From IMG/VR virus record IMGVR_UViG_3300035698_034402, positions 1 to 64,000 of that record: a stretch of 64,000 nt of DNA; one strand, written 5' to 3'. Within the stretch, counting starts at the first letter, position 1. Every line of letters starts with the position of its first letter. The DNA comes from a virus. Positions 33,744 through 42,513 of the stretch are shown here, in pieces. The position numbers and the translations under genes are program-made. The notes under the pieces were generated by a model, which was not told where the DNA came from, did not search any database, and was given only the letters and a program-made list of their open reading frames with translations.

Positions 33744-34109
33744 ATGGATGCTGCGCAAATGGAAAAGGCAGGCGAGCTGTTGTTTGACCAGGTCTACGTC
33801 CCGACCTTCATGAAACAGTGCGCGGCCCGCGGGGTTGGATTCAATAGTTCGGACGAACTGGCCGTGGCTTTAGAAAGCACGCTGATGCTTAAACAGGAGG
33901 AGGCAACGGAGCAGGCCGACAACAACGGCGAGTTGCATAAGACTGCCAATGTAGCCATTCGGCAGCTCCTCGGCGAAGACGTTGCTGCTACGGAGAAGGC
34001 GGCTGCCGAGACTCGGCAGCTTACCGAGGCAGGCGCCGAGCTAAAGGGCAATACCGAAGTCAAGAAAGCTGCTGAGCTGCTCGCGAGTTTGTCGAACGAA
34101 ACTGCGTAG
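33744..34109 (+). CDS. Hypothetical helical protein, 121 aa
   Basis: Short helical protein (MEKAGELLFDQVYVPTFM; later an Ala/Glu/Lys-rich helix). It has an AGGAGAAA ribosome-binding site. It follows the capsid gene and its downstream hairpin. No family recognised; a minor head or assembly protein is likely from position. Confidence 0.6.
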   Translation: MDAAQMEKAGELLFDQVYVPTFMKQCAARGVGFNSSDELAVALESTLMLKQEEATEQADNNGELHKTANVAIRQLLGEDVAATEKAAAETRQLTEAGAELKGNTEVKKAAELLASLSNETA

Positions 34110-34124
34110 CGAGGAGGGGGCGCC

Positions 34125-34652
34125 ATGCATCCGGGAACGGCGGTAGGCTACGGTAAGAAGGCCCAGGACTGGTCGTATCTGACGCCCAAGAATGCGTTAT
34201 ACGTCCAGACTGGGAATATCACCGATCCTACGGATATCCCCGATCTTGCGATTGTCGACACGACGGTGACTCGCAAGGGCGATCCGATTGATCGAGCGCG
34301 CCAACAGACGCTAGTGATCTACGCCGTGCCTCTAACAGGGGTAACGTTGTCGAAGACTGCGACTTTGCAGCTTTGGATCGAGGTCGATTGGAATACAGAG
34401 CAATGTTCAAATATCGGCAATCTTTCGTCTTCTTCGGACTGGGAGTGTCCGGCTTACGGACAACCGGAAGATCTTGATGAAGCGGATCATTGGGCAGTTA
34501 TCGGGGCGGCGGTACACGACGACAATAACTCGGACGGGGCTTTGTGTTTCTCGTTCCCCTGGTTGCCCGCAGGTAGATACAAGGCAGCAATGTCCGATGG
34601 CATCAGCGGCGGAACTACCAAAGTGCTAATCATTGAGCAGCATACAGAATAG
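34125..34652 (+). CDS. Hypothetical beta-rich virion protein, 175 aa
   Basis: Predicted beta-sandwich type protein with strands such as QTLVIYAVPLTGVTL and ATLQLWIEVDW. A Ser-rich run (SSSS) occurs near residue 105, close to two Cys residues (C90, C109). It has a very strong GAGGAGGGGG ribosome-binding site, which implies high expression. A head fibre or surface protein is possible, based on composition and location only. Confidence 0.6.
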   Translation: MHPGTAVGYGKKAQDWSYLTPKNALYVQTGNITDPTDIPDLAIVDTTVTRKGDPIDRARQQTLVIYAVPLTGVTLSKTATLQLWIEVDWNTEQCSNIGNLSSSSDWECPAYGQPEDLDEADHWAVIGAAVHDDNNSDGALCFSFPWLPAGRYKAAMSDGISGGTTKVLIIEQHTE

Positions 34653-34664
34653 GAGTAGCAAGTC

Positions 34665-35174
34665 ATGGCTTCCTATGCGGGGTGCGCAGACACCGTAATT
34701 GAAAATGTTAGCGGCGGCACGATCTCCCGTTTGTCGCTTTTTAGCCAGAGTAATCTTGTTGACGGCGCAAGATTTACGATACCGGGCAATGTGTGGTCCT
34801 GGTTAGTTGGTAAATTTCCAGGCATCAAAGGACGCCGAGTAATACAGATATTCAGAGATCTTCTGGATCAGCAGGTTCTGTCGCTCGTATCGTGTCCGGA
34901 ATGCCCTTGTGGCCATCAGCAGTCTTCGTCGTCTTCGTCGAATGCTGGTACTGCGGCAGCGGAGCAGTCTTCGTCTTCGTTGGATGCTGGTACTGCGGCA
35001 GTGGAGCAGTCTTCGTCGTCTTCGTCGGATGCTGGTACTGCGGCAGTGGAGCAGTCTTCGTCGTCTTCGTCGAATGTTGGTACTGCGGCAGCGGAGCAGT
35101 CTTCGTCGTCTTCGTCGAATGTTGGTACTGCGGCAGCGGAGCAGTCTTCGTCGTCTTCGTCGAATGCTGGTTAA
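34665..35174 (+). CDS. Paralog A: small virion protein with Ser-rich tandem repeats, 169 aa
   Basis: Residues 1-85 form a compact domain (DTVIENVSGGTISRLSLF, ARFTIPGNVWSW, CPECPCGHQ at its end). The rest is five and a half copies of a 14-15-residue unit (QSSSSSSNAGTAAAE and variants). The domain is almost identical to that of the next gene, so this is a recent duplication, and it is distantly like the third gene at 35671. The CPECPC motif may bind metal or form disulfides. Likely a surface-exposed head or neck decoration with a flexible stalk. This is inference. Confidence 0.65.
   Translation: MASYAGCADTVIENVSGGTISRLSLFSQSNLVDGARFTIPGNVWSWLVGKFPGIKGRRVIQIFRDLLDQQVLSLVSCPECPCGHQQSSSSSSNAGTAAAEQSSSSLDAGTAAVEQSSSSSSDAGTAAVEQSSSSSSNVGTAAAEQSSSSSSNVGTAAAEQSSSSSSNAG
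34919..35171 (+). repeat. Tandem 42/45-bp repeats encoding Ser-rich stalk
   Basis: About five and a half copies of a unit based on CAGTCTTCGTCGTCTTCG followed by an Asn/Asp-Ala-Gly-Thr-Ala-Ala stretch. Copy 2 is 42 bp, the others 45 bp. All are in frame. High similarity between copies implies recent slippage or unequal recombination. Confidence 0.9.
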
Positions 35175-35213
35175 ATTCCGCTGGACGCGGTGGGTAAGCA
35201 GGAGTAATAGATT

Positions 35214-35555
35214 ATGGCTTTATACACAGGGTGTGCGGACACCGTAATTGAAAATGTTAGCGGCGGCACGATCTCCCGTTTGTCGCTTTTTAATAAAAGC
35301 AATCTTGTCGACGGGGCGAGGTTCACGATACCGGGCGATGTCTGGGCCTGGCTGACGGGCAGCTTTCCAGGTATCAAAGGGCTTCGGATGATTAAGACGT
35401 TCCGTGATCTTATGGATCAGCAGGTTCTGTCGCTCGTATCGTGTCCGGAATGCCCTTGTGGCCATCAGCAGTCTTCGTCGTCTTCGTCGAATGCTGGTAC
35501 TGCGGCAGCGGAGCAGTCTTCGTCTTCGGTTGCGGGATCGTCTTCGTCGGCGTAG
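35214..35555 (+). CDS. Paralog B: small virion protein with short Ser tail, 113 aa
   Basis: Same N-terminal domain as paralog A, with nearly identical DNA over most of it. The tail has only one Ser-rich unit, then SSSSVAGSSSSA. Shared DTVIENVSGG and CPECPCGHQ motifs confirm the relationship. The stop codon lies in a TAGCGCGCGCTA palindrome. The difference in repeat number between A and B suggests phase-variable stalk length. Confidence 0.65.
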   Translation: MALYTGCADTVIENVSGGTISRLSLFNKSNLVDGARFTIPGDVWAWLTGSFPGIKGLRMIKTFRDLMDQQVLSLVSCPECPCGHQQSSSSSSNAGTAAAEQSSSSVAGSSSSA

Positions 35556-35670
35556 CGCGCGCTATTTAAGGCGCAGTTTTGCAGCGTCGGTAGCGCGAGA
35601 CAATGGTGTGATTCCCTACGGGCGCGGCGCTCGCTCAGAGCCCGTGCCCGTGTTGTTTAGAAGTGGCACT
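35553..35670. other. Structured 118-base gap with palindrome
   Basis: TAGCGCGCGCTA (35553-35564) is a perfect 12-bp palindrome that includes the upstream stop. Further along, ACGGGC pairs with GCCCGT around a GCG/CGC inner stem. No convincing T-tract follows either. I see no small ORF with a ribosome-binding site. Confidence 0.5.
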
Positions 35671-36030
35671 ATGGCTGATTTAGCTCGTTCTCACGGCGTG
35701 GATTACACGGTCGTTAAGAACCTGACCGGCGAAGCGCAGTTTCTGCCCTGGTTCCCTGGCACACAATCAGGCAGTTGGGGGCGAGAGCTGGAGCCGCATG
35801 CCAAGGTTCGCTTCTCCGGCAATCTGTTTGAGGCCCTCTCGGGGTTTCCCGATAAAAAGTCCAGCCTGGAGAATGATGCTCGGACCGGCAAAGTGGCCCT
35901 AGCGATCTGCGGTACGGCAGATCCTGACGCTTACGATGCGTTGACTCTTCAAGCTACGCCGGGTTTCGCCTGGTACGGTTGCTTGGACTGGCATTACGAG
36001 TCTTCGTCCTCGGCCTGGGTAGTGGAGTAG
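35671..36030 (+). CDS. Paralog C: diverged small virion protein, 119 aa
   Basis: The ATG at 35671 is chosen because the open frame to its left is a shadow of paralog B's Ser repeats. The pattern YTVVKNLTGEAQ...KVRFSGNLFEAL parallels DTVIENVSGGTI...ARFTIPGNVWSW of paralogs A and B, so the three appear to share one fold. It ends with a short SSSS run and no long repeat. Function unknown; probably a virion surface or neck component. Confidence 0.6.
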   Translation: MADLARSHGVDYTVVKNLTGEAQFLPWFPGTQSGSWGRELEPHAKVRFSGNLFEALSGFPDKKSSLENDARTGKVALAICGTADPDAYDALTLQATPGFAWYGCLDWHYESSSSAWVVE

Positions 36031-36034
36031 CTTA

Positions 36035-36943
36035 ATGCCTTTTGATGAAAGCGCCTATCGCAGAATACGTTGCACCGCAGGTACGCCGGTTCATCGTATG
36101 TCCCAGGGTCAGCAGGAGACCTTTACGCTAACTATCCGAGACGAGCAGGGCGACGCGGTCGATCTCAACCAGTTTCGTGAACCTGTTTCGACTTACTCAG
36201 CCACTGCCCCCGTGTGGATGTCCTCCTCATCCTTGGCGCAGACCGAGCTGTTGTCTTCGTCGGTGAGTCAATTCCTGGAGGTTCGGCTAGCGGCCAGCGC
36301 CTGCTTGCAGTCGTCTACGACGGAATTTGAGATCGACGGCACGATTATCGACGCGGAGCTGGGGGAGGTTGAGTTTACGATCACCCCGACTGAATCGTCC
36401 AGCCCGGGCATTTTTGTAGCCTCAGTGGGGGTCTTCTGGGGCGATATTCTTCGCTTTCAACAGATGATCTATTTCGAGTTCATGCCTACCACTTTTACGT
36501 TGTCCACCGGCGGGCCAATTACGGTGCCGGAAGTGCGTATGGACTTGATGGACGTGTGCCCGGACGCTAATTACCTGCTCGACGAGTTGGAGTTCACGGA
36601 TGCCGAGATTATCCACGCCATGCGCAAAGCGGTGGATGTTTTCAACGAGACTCCGCCGCGCGTGGTGGGTTACACCGCGGAGACGTTTCCTTTCCGCGTA
36701 GTGTGGTTGGGCGCAACAGCCGGGTACCTGTTGCGTATGGTGGCCCATCGCTACCGGCGTAACGCGTTACGCTACTCGGCAGCCGGGGTGACCGTCGCGG
36801 ATCAGGAGCGTTATGCCGAATACGAGAAGATCTCGAAAGAGGCCATTGAGAAATTTGAGGAGTGGGCACAAACAATCCAGGTGTCCTTTAACATTAGCCG
36901 AGGTTACGGATCGATTGCTCCGTCGCCGTATCGGCGGGGGTAG
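36035..36943 (+). CDS. Head-tail connector/neck protein (probable), 302 aa
   Basis: The N-terminal half is a beta-rich domain with Ser-rich linkers (SSSSLAQ, LLSSSVS). The C-terminal half (about 165-300) is helical: DELEFTDAEIIHAMRKAVDVFNE and GYLLRMVAHRYRRNALRYSAAG. It resembles the connector proteins that stack below the portal in large myoviruses. It is the first gene of the neck series before the sheath. The RRNALR codons contain a 16-bp palindrome (copy 4 of the GTAACGCGTTAC motif). Confidence 0.6.
   Translation: MPFDESAYRRIRCTAGTPVHRMSQGQQETFTLTIRDEQGDAVDLNQFREPVSTYSATAPVWMSSSSLAQTELLSSSVSQFLEVRLAASACLQSSTTEFEIDGTIIDAELGEVEFTITPTESSSPGIFVASVGVFWGDILRFQQMIYFEFMPTTFTLSTGGPITVPEVRMDLMDVCPDANYLLDELEFTDAEIIHAMRKAVDVFNETPPRVVGYTAETFPFRVVWLGATAGYLLRMVAHRYRRNALRYSAAGVTVADQERYAEYEKISKEAIEKFEEWAQTIQVSFNISRGYGSIAPSPYRRG
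36759..36770. repeat. Palindrome GTAACGCGTTAC, copy 4
   Basis: Exact copy extended to a perfect 16-bp palindrome (GCGTAACGCGTTACGC) in the connector gene. Confidence 0.8.
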
Positions 36944-36961
36944 TGCGGAGGGTAGTTTCTG

Positions 36962-37288
36962 ATGCCTGAAGTGACGAAGAAATGCGTGGTGAAGGAAGGC
37001 AACGGGGTGGCAGCCAAAATAGCTATGGCCCTGATAGGCATTCTGGCGACGATTGCTATTGCTCTTGCCGGGTTTGCTTTGAAGTGGCAGTTCGACGCTA
37101 ACGCACGGATTGAAGTGATGTCCAAGGTAGTCACTGATTTGGTGGACGATACTGCAGAAGACACCCGGCAGAGCAAGAAGCTCCAACAGCACTGGAAGCT
37201 GCATAGCTGGGCGCGGGACCGTATTACTGAACTGCGCGCCTTACACAAGCTACCGGTGGAGCCCTGGCCGGATCTGGGGGGCGATTAA
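36962..37288 (+). CDS. Single-span membrane protein, 108 aa
   Basis: One strong transmembrane helix at about 18-42 (AAKIAMALIGILATIAIALAGFAL) after a short basic N-terminus. A mostly helical, charged C-terminal part follows, ending in a Pro-rich tail. It might be a holin-like or membrane-targeting protein, or a minor structural protein; nothing settles it. It is unusual within a neck-gene series. It has a GGAGGGTAG ribosome-binding site, and its stop abuts the next ATG. Confidence 0.6.
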   Translation: MPEVTKKCVVKEGNGVAAKIAMALIGILATIAIALAGFALKWQFDANARIEVMSKVVTDLVDDTAEDTRQSKKLQQHWKLHSWARDRITELRALHKLPVEPWPDLGGD

Positions 37289-37774
37289 ATGGCGAAGGGA
37301 CCATCTCAGCTGGAATGCCTCTCCGATCAGCTGCACAAGCTCTGGATGGGATGGGCTAAAGCCGTCCAGGGCGAGGTATCGCCCGTTCGGGCCAAGCGCT
37401 GGAAGAAGTTGTTTGTTGCCTACGACAAACTGCCAGAAGTGGAAAAGGATAAAGATCGTAAGCTCGCTCGGCGCGTTCAGAAAGTAGTTAAGCTGGGCGC
37501 TGAGCAGCCAGGAGATGTTTCGATGCAGAAAGATAGTTTCGCTCGTGAACTGGGCCGGGCGTTGGCCAAGACCGCGCTTGATCGCCCGCGTCGAAGAATG
37601 GATCCGGGCGATCCGACTTGTTTGGAAGATCCGGAAGCGGCTCGAAAACGCCGGGCGCAGGCTGCGGTGCATCGGGCGGCGAGGGCGGCTGCTCGGGAAG
37701 AACGGCAGCAATCCAGTCCTTTGAATCAGAAGTCGGAGGCGCGAGAAGCCAGACGAACTAAGCTGCGCGAATAA
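37289..37774 (+). CDS. Hypothetical very basic protein, 161 aa
   Basis: Rich in Arg, Lys, Glu and Ala, with several helices and a strongly basic C-terminal third (ARKRRAQAAVHRAARAAAREERQQ). Probably nucleic-acid binding or an assembly factor. It starts directly at the upstream stop, and its own stop overlaps the next start. No family recognised. Confidence 0.6.
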   Translation: MAKGPSQLECLSDQLHKLWMGWAKAVQGEVSPVRAKRWKKLFVAYDKLPEVEKDKDRKLARRVQKVVKLGAEQPGDVSMQKDSFARELGRALAKTALDRPRRRMDPGDPTCLEDPEAARKRRAQAAVHRAARAAAREERQQSSPLNQKSEAREARRTKLRE

Positions 37775-38631
37775 TGCCCTACGAGCACGGTATAACCCGC
37801 AATCCCTTACCGGTAGTAACCCATAGCCGGGTCTTTGATCGTGTCGTGGTTACTCCGGAGATCCGCGGTGGCACCGTAGTTAGTTTCTGGCTGGATTTGG
37901 AGCGGTTCGACGCTGACGGCCCGTATACGTTTTACTTGGAGTGGGCGGAGCATCCCGACGGCGATTTCATTGGAGTTGCGGGTCCGACTACTGGTACGGT
38001 GCTTGTGGACGTTGATCAGCGGCGTTTCAGCAAGCTGCCTCATAGCGTCTACCGTATCCGTCTGGAGACGCCCGGCGGTCTCTATTACAGCGACGCCCAT
38101 TTGGGGACCGGAAATCTTAATCGTCACCAGTGGCATCTCGCCCGGGAGATCGTCCGCCGGGAATATCTGCGCCTGGAACGTTTCGTAGGGACTCAAGGAA
38201 AATACCTGGCGCGGAAGCAATGGGGAGCCTGGTGTACCGAATGCCTGGATCACAACACGGGCATGCCCACCAACGACCATTGTCCTGTTTGCTACGGAAC
38301 CGGCTTCGTTGGCGGGTACTACAGCGCTTCGGACCTCTGGCTAGGCGAGGACCGTGCAGCGGTGCGGGCGCAGCGAGGGGGCGCTGTCGGGGTGACGGCA
38401 GACCAGACTCAGCAGGCTCGGGCGGTAGCGTGCCCGTTCTTGACGGCCAAGGACGTATGGGTCAACTCCGGCACCGGAGAACGCTGGGTCATTCAGGGCA
38501 AGCAGGAATTGGCCGCGTTACAAGGTGTGCCTCTAGTGTATAACGTGGAACTACGGCTCGCCGAGCCTGGGAGCGTAGTTTACGAGGTGCCGCTGGCGGC
38601 TGCGGCAGAATCTAGTTCTGCAGGGTATTGA
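37774..38631 (+). CDS. Neck/head-completion protein with zinc motif (probable), 285 aa
   Basis: The N-terminal half is beta-rich. A Cys cluster, CTECLD near residue 153 and CPVCYGTGFVGGYY near residue 168, looks like a structural zinc site; similar motifs occur in head-closure proteins of large myoviruses. The C-terminal third is a beta domain (ERWVIQGKQELAALQGVPL). The end has a SSSAGY tail. Its position between connector and tail terminator supports a head-completion role. Confidence 0.6.
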   Translation: MPYEHGITRNPLPVVTHSRVFDRVVVTPEIRGGTVVSFWLDLERFDADGPYTFYLEWAEHPDGDFIGVAGPTTGTVLVDVDQRRFSKLPHSVYRIRLETPGGLYYSDAHLGTGNLNRHQWHLAREIVRREYLRLERFVGTQGKYLARKQWGAWCTECLDHNTGMPTNDHCPVCYGTGFVGGYYSASDLWLGEDRAAVRAQRGGAVGVTADQTQQARAVACPFLTAKDVWVNSGTGERWVIQGKQELAALQGVPLVYNVELRLAEPGSVVYEVPLAAAAESSSAGY

Positions 38632-38632
38632 T

Positions 38633-38875
38633 ATGCCGAGTGCTTGGGGAGTACGGCGCAACGATGAACGTATCGGCCCGGTTCGTAAGCCTGAACCGGT
38701 AGCGCCGCTGAAGACTTCTGAACGTATTGCCGGGGAATTACGCAGTATGGAAAGTGCGATCGAGGAGGCACGGACCCGGGGGGCTCTCCGGGCAGCGGAG
38801 GACATGCTTCCGCAGATCTCCTTGACTCGTTATACGCCCCCGGAGGACGCGATCGAGCAGGCTTTGCGAGGCTGA
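38633..38875 (+). CDS. Small hypothetical protein, 80 aa
   Basis: A short hydrophilic helical protein (ERIAGELRSMESAIEEARTRG). The ATG is one base after the preceding stop, and it is followed one base after its own stop by the next gene. It may be a small assembly factor in the neck series. No family recognised. Confidence 0.55.
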   Translation: MPSAWGVRRNDERIGPVRKPEPVAPLKTSERIAGELRSMESAIEEARTRGALRAAEDMLPQISLTRYTPPEDAIEQALRG

Positions 38876-38876
38876 A

Positions 38877-39527
38877 ATGGCGACTGAACCTTACAACGTG
38901 GACAAGGAAATCAGCAGCCTGTGCTCTACGGGCCTGCGTCCCCATATTTTGACAGGGGTAGTTTTGCGCTTACTAACCAGGCACTTTGCTTCCGAACGCG
39001 GAATCCAGGAGCCTCAGCTCAAAAGCTATATTTGGGACCCCGATCCTCGGGCAAGTAAAATCTTAATTGCGCCAGTGTGGCAGTGGTTGACGCCTGGTCA
39101 GCAGAAGCGCCCGGCCGCGGTGATCAAACGTAACGCATTACGTCCGCGGCAATTGGCCCTTGGTGACGGGCAGACCTTGGTCAGCGACCTTAGCGAAGAA
39201 CGGATTCCGGCGGACGGAGCGGTTTCTTCGCAAATTGCGATGGCGGGCAGTCATACGATATTTGCCATCGGCGCGGCGGCGGCACAAGCTGAATTGCTGG
39301 GTACCGAGATCTCGACGAGATTATTGCAGTACCAACAGGCGATTCAGAGGGAGTTTGGATTCAATCGGTTTCGGGTCGCGGAGATCGGCGCTTTGGCCAA
39401 ACTGGAAGAGGCTGATGAAACTTTCGTCGTACCCGTAACGGTTGCTTACACGTATGTCGATGCCTGGCAGATCTGGGCAGCGGCGCCGTTCCTTAAGCGG
39501 CTCACCGTGGAAGCGAACGTGACATAG
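38877..39527 (+). CDS. Tail terminator/completion protein candidate, 216 aa
   Basis: Alpha/beta protein located directly before the sheath gene, where tail-terminator proteins (gp15/gpU class) usually lie. Visible features: an N-terminal helix (ILTGVVLRLLTRHF), strands such as KILIAPVWQWL, and a terminal EADETFVVPVTVAYTYVDAWQIW typical of a domain forming rings. The copy-5 palindrome lies at its KRNALRPR segment. Sequence alone does not prove the role. Confidence 0.5.
   Translation: MATEPYNVDKEISSLCSTGLRPHILTGVVLRLLTRHFASERGIQEPQLKSYIWDPDPRASKILIAPVWQWLTPGQQKRPAAVIKRNALRPRQLALGDGQTLVSDLSEERIPADGAVSSQIAMAGSHTIFAIGAAAAQAELLGTEISTRLLQYQQAIQREFGFNRFRVAEIGALAKLEEADETFVVPVTVAYTYVDAWQIWAAAPFLKRLTVEANVT
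39130..39141. repeat. Palindrome variant GTAACGCATTAC, copy 5
   Basis: One mismatch from the 12-bp motif, flanked by A and T bases that extend the near-palindrome to 16 bp. Read as R-N-A-L-R. Confidence 0.7.
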
Positions 39528-39539
39528 AAGGATAAACTG

Positions 39540-42434
39540 ATGAGCTACGTTGTTCCCCAAGTCAAAGTGTTTCAGGAGTTCACGCAGACTCCCGCGGCCA
39601 TTACGAACCCGCTGTACGCGTTCATCGTCGGCCCGAATTTCTATCTATGCAAATATGCCGACGGTGAGGGGGAGCTGGGTCAATATGATCCGGATGCTGA
39701 TACCGCGTACAGCTGGCCGAATCGCCCCGCTGGAGCTGTTGTGGACCAGAGTTTCACCAAGGTGTACGTGAAGGACGCCTTGTTGCGCTTCTACAGCAAT
39801 ACCGCTGGAGACGTGTCCGACGAAATTCTGGCGGTGTATGGCTACAACAATCGCGTCCGGGCTACAGGTGTGAATTTTGCGGCTAACGGTACCACGTATC
39901 CGCGGGACACCGGATTGCCTGCTCGCGACGTCACCGTGGGCGACATCGCCCGGGTCTTCGCTAACGTGGGCGGTACTACTTACGAGCTGTGGTCTAAAAT
40001 TACCGCTCTTGTAGCGGATCAAGCTACCCCGGTAGTCGGCTCGGCAACCGCGGACTCCGACAATTCTCCCGATTACGCTGTTAACTGCTGTGGCGCGGCT
40101 AATGGGCTGGATAACGGGGCCGACGCTGCGGTATCAAACACCGGCACTGGCGGAGGGCTGCGCAGCATCGCTGTAATCGCTGATTCTGCCGGGTACGCTG
40201 GTGTCGTTGCGGGTTATCCGCGGGAGATTTACACCGTCGTGATCACCACGGCTTCCGTGGGCGGAGCTGGTGCTTTGGCTACGGTAACTAGCGGCAGCGG
40301 CACAGACGACGCCACGAGTGTGGCTATCGCGGCTACTGGCCAGGAAATCGGCTCCCGGGGGTTGACCTTCGATTGGGGCGGCTCCGGGGAATGGCGGGTC
40401 GGCGATACGTGGGTGATTTACGCGCGGCAGGACTTCCGGGCGCCGTCTCTGACCACCGGCGGAGGGTTCGACAGTGACGAGGACACCACCTACATTCTCG
40501 AAGTCACCGCGGGCGGTGCTGGCGGCAGCGCGCAGGTTTCGGTGTCCACGACCAATGGCCTGGACGTCAGCGGACCGCACACTGTGACCGAGGACGTACC
40601 GGTCACGATCGGCACTAAGGGGGTAACGGTCACTTTCGGTGACGGGGTGGGCGCGTGTTACGGCGACAGCTCGTCATCATCGGCGTCTCCCTGCCCGGCG
40701 CAATTCAACAAGGGCGACAAGTGGTATGTCGCGTGTACCGGTCGGGAGGGCGAGGGATACAAGACCCTGGTGTTAGCTGACGATTTGCCGTCGCAGCTAC
40801 GTGCGGCTTTCAACTCGCAAGGAGGCGCGGGCTCCAGTTCTTCGTTGGTTGAGGCTTCGGATCTCAATTTGCAGTTATTTGTCAGCCGGGATATCCAGCT
40901 GCCGCGAGAGAACTTCCCTGACGCGCCTAATGTCAACTGGACCCAGAACGCCACACAGATCATCCTGGAATCCGGCGCTAAGGTGTACCAGAGCGACTTC
41001 CTGGACGCCTTGGGCAACTCCGTGGCTTTGAATCTGGATGCGGATAGCGACGAACTCTACAGCATCTGTTATGTGGAGTACCGGGCGCTACTGCAGACCT
41101 ACGCTACAGATATTAATACCATCTCCAGCATTAGCGACGTGGTCACCACTTTGGGCGAAGTAAGCACGGATAATCCGCTGGCGCTGGCAGTCTGGTACGC
41201 TCTACGAAACTCCAACGGTACAGCGGTCAAGTACATGGCCGTGCCGACTAATGATCTCGCTGGTTACAGCTTGGCCCTGGATAAGGCCACCGGACGTCGG
41301 GACATCTACACCGTCGTACCGACGACGCGGAATGCTGTGATTCAGAATACTATTGCCGCCCACGTGGACGAGATGTCTGATGAAGAGAAGGGTCAATGGA
41401 GAATTGCCTTTTTCAACGGGGCTTCTTCGGCCATCGATCCTCTGGTTGCGGAGGACGAGTACTACCCGATCGGCGGTACTGACCAGTATGAAGCAGACGA
41501 CTTGCTGGCAACGATCGGCGATGATCCCGACGCTACAGGTACCCAGCACACCCGAGTGACTTGGGATCCGACGGCTTATCCGGCAGGTGGCGGATTCGTG
41601 GACAAGGGCGTCCGTGCGGGCGACTTGTTCCGAATTAATTACACCGGCGACGGATTTGGCGGCTCCAGCTACGATGACTACGTAATCGACTCCGTCTTGA
41701 GCAATCAGACCTTGAGGTTGGTCAGCGGACCCAGTTCTCCGATCACTGTGGCCAGAAAGTTCTCTGTGCAACGGAGCTTTACTCGGGCGGAGGAGGCCGC
41801 GGAATACGGCGAGAAGGCTGGATCGTTCTCCGCTCGCCGAGTTTACTACGTGTGGCCCGACGTGATCGAAGATGCTTCGGGAGTTCAGGTCGAAGGGGTC
41901 TATCTCTGTGCGGCGATCGCCGGGCTGATTTCCGGAGTTGTGCCGCAGCAGGGGCTAACCAACGTGGCCATCGAGGGGTTCAGCGACGTGACGCGGACCA
42001 CGGATTACATGGCCGAGTCGCAGCTGAACGCTATGGCCGGAGCGGGAGTGTGGGTCGTAGCCGAAGATCCGGATACCGGGCAGATCTACTCGCGGCACGA
42101 GGTAAGTACCTGTACTACCGACCTGAACTGTCGCGAGCTGATGGTAGTGAAGAACGTTGACGCTATCTCGTATACATTCTTGAATCAGCTGGCGCCGTAT
42201 ATCGGGCGGGCCAACGTGACTCCTCGCTTTCTGATCCAGCTGCGGCGGGCCGTTATGGGCACAGTGGATTACCTGAAGTCCAATGGCTCGACTCCGAGTC
42301 TCGGAGGGCAGTTGATCGAGGCCGAGTTGACCGAATTGCGGCAGCATGCGGTGAATCTGGATCACGTGATTGCGACTCTTAGTATCACGGTGCCCTACCC
42401 GCTCAACGTCGTGAGCCTGCATTTGGTCATCTGA
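39540..42434 (+). CDS. Contractile tail sheath protein, 964 aa
   Basis: Forms the contractile outer tube. The start (MSYVVPQVKVFQEF) and the C-terminal domain are typical of sheath proteins: GAGVWVVAEDPDTGQIYSRHE, ELMVVKNVDAISYTFLNQL, and a final ATLSITVPYPLNVVSLHLVI. It is longer than ordinary sheaths (about 400-660 residues). The extra length is in the middle, with beta-rich, Gly/Ser-rich inserted domains (about 240-440, including SSSSSASPCPA) that could decorate the sheath surface. It places the phage among myoviruses. Confidence 0.85.
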   Translation: MSYVVPQVKVFQEFTQTPAAITNPLYAFIVGPNFYLCKYADGEGELGQYDPDADTAYSWPNRPAGAVVDQSFTKVYVKDALLRFYSNTAGDVSDEILAVYGYNNRVRATGVNFAANGTTYPRDTGLPARDVTVGDIARVFANVGGTTYELWSKITALVADQATPVVGSATADSDNSPDYAVNCCGAANGLDNGADAAVSNTGTGGGLRSIAVIADSAGYAGVVAGYPREIYTVVITTASVGGAGALATVTSGSGTDDATSVAIAATGQEIGSRGLTFDWGGSGEWRVGDTWVIYARQDFRAPSLTTGGGFDSDEDTTYILEVTAGGAGGSAQVSVSTTNGLDVSGPHTVTEDVPVTIGTKGVTVTFGDGVGACYGDSSSSSASPCPAQFNKGDKWYVACTGREGEGYKTLVLADDLPSQLRAAFNSQGGAGSSSSLVEASDLNLQLFVSRDIQLPRENFPDAPNVNWTQNATQIILESGAKVYQSDFLDALGNSVALNLDADSDELYSICYVEYRALLQTYATDINTISSISDVVTTLGEVSTDNPLALAVWYALRNSNGTAVKYMAVPTNDLAGYSLALDKATGRRDIYTVVPTTRNAVIQNTIAAHVDEMSDEEKGQWRIAFFNGASSAIDPLVAEDEYYPIGGTDQYEADDLLATIGDDPDATGTQHTRVTWDPTAYPAGGGFVDKGVRAGDLFRINYTGDGFGGSSYDDYVIDSVLSNQTLRLVSGPSSPITVARKFSVQRSFTRAEEAAEYGEKAGSFSARRVYYVWPDVIEDASGVQVEGVYLCAAIAGLISGVVPQQGLTNVAIEGFSDVTRTTDYMAESQLNAMAGAGVWVVAEDPDTGQIYSRHEVSTCTTDLNCRELMVVKNVDAISYTFLNQLAPYIGRANVTPRFLIQLRRAVMGTVDYLKSNGSTPSLGGQLIEAELTELRQHAVNLDHVIATLSITVPYPLNVVSLHLVI

Positions 42435-42483
42435 TTAACAGAGTTAACGATGCCTGCGTTCGTGCGAAATTAAGAAGAGTAAG

Positions 42484-42500
42484 CTGGCCGCATAGGCCAG
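42484..42500 (+). other. Small hairpin before the tube gene
   Basis: CTGGCC pairs perfectly with GGCCAG around GCATA, ending one base before the AAGGAGAG ribosome-binding site of the tail-tube gene. It could protect or modulate translation of this abundant product. Confidence 0.5.
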
Positions 42501-42513
42501 AAGGAGAGTTACA

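Noticed and set aside
34892-35247. Alternative-frame ORFs across the Ser repeats, and a possible CRISPR-like array
   Set aside because: The periodicity is a 42/45-bp in-frame coding repeat without unique spacers; the alternative frames are by-products of it.
35404-35670. N-terminal extension of paralog C upstream of 35671
   Set aside because: This part reads the Ser repeats of paralog B in another frame (Arg/Leu-rich) and has no ribosome-binding site.
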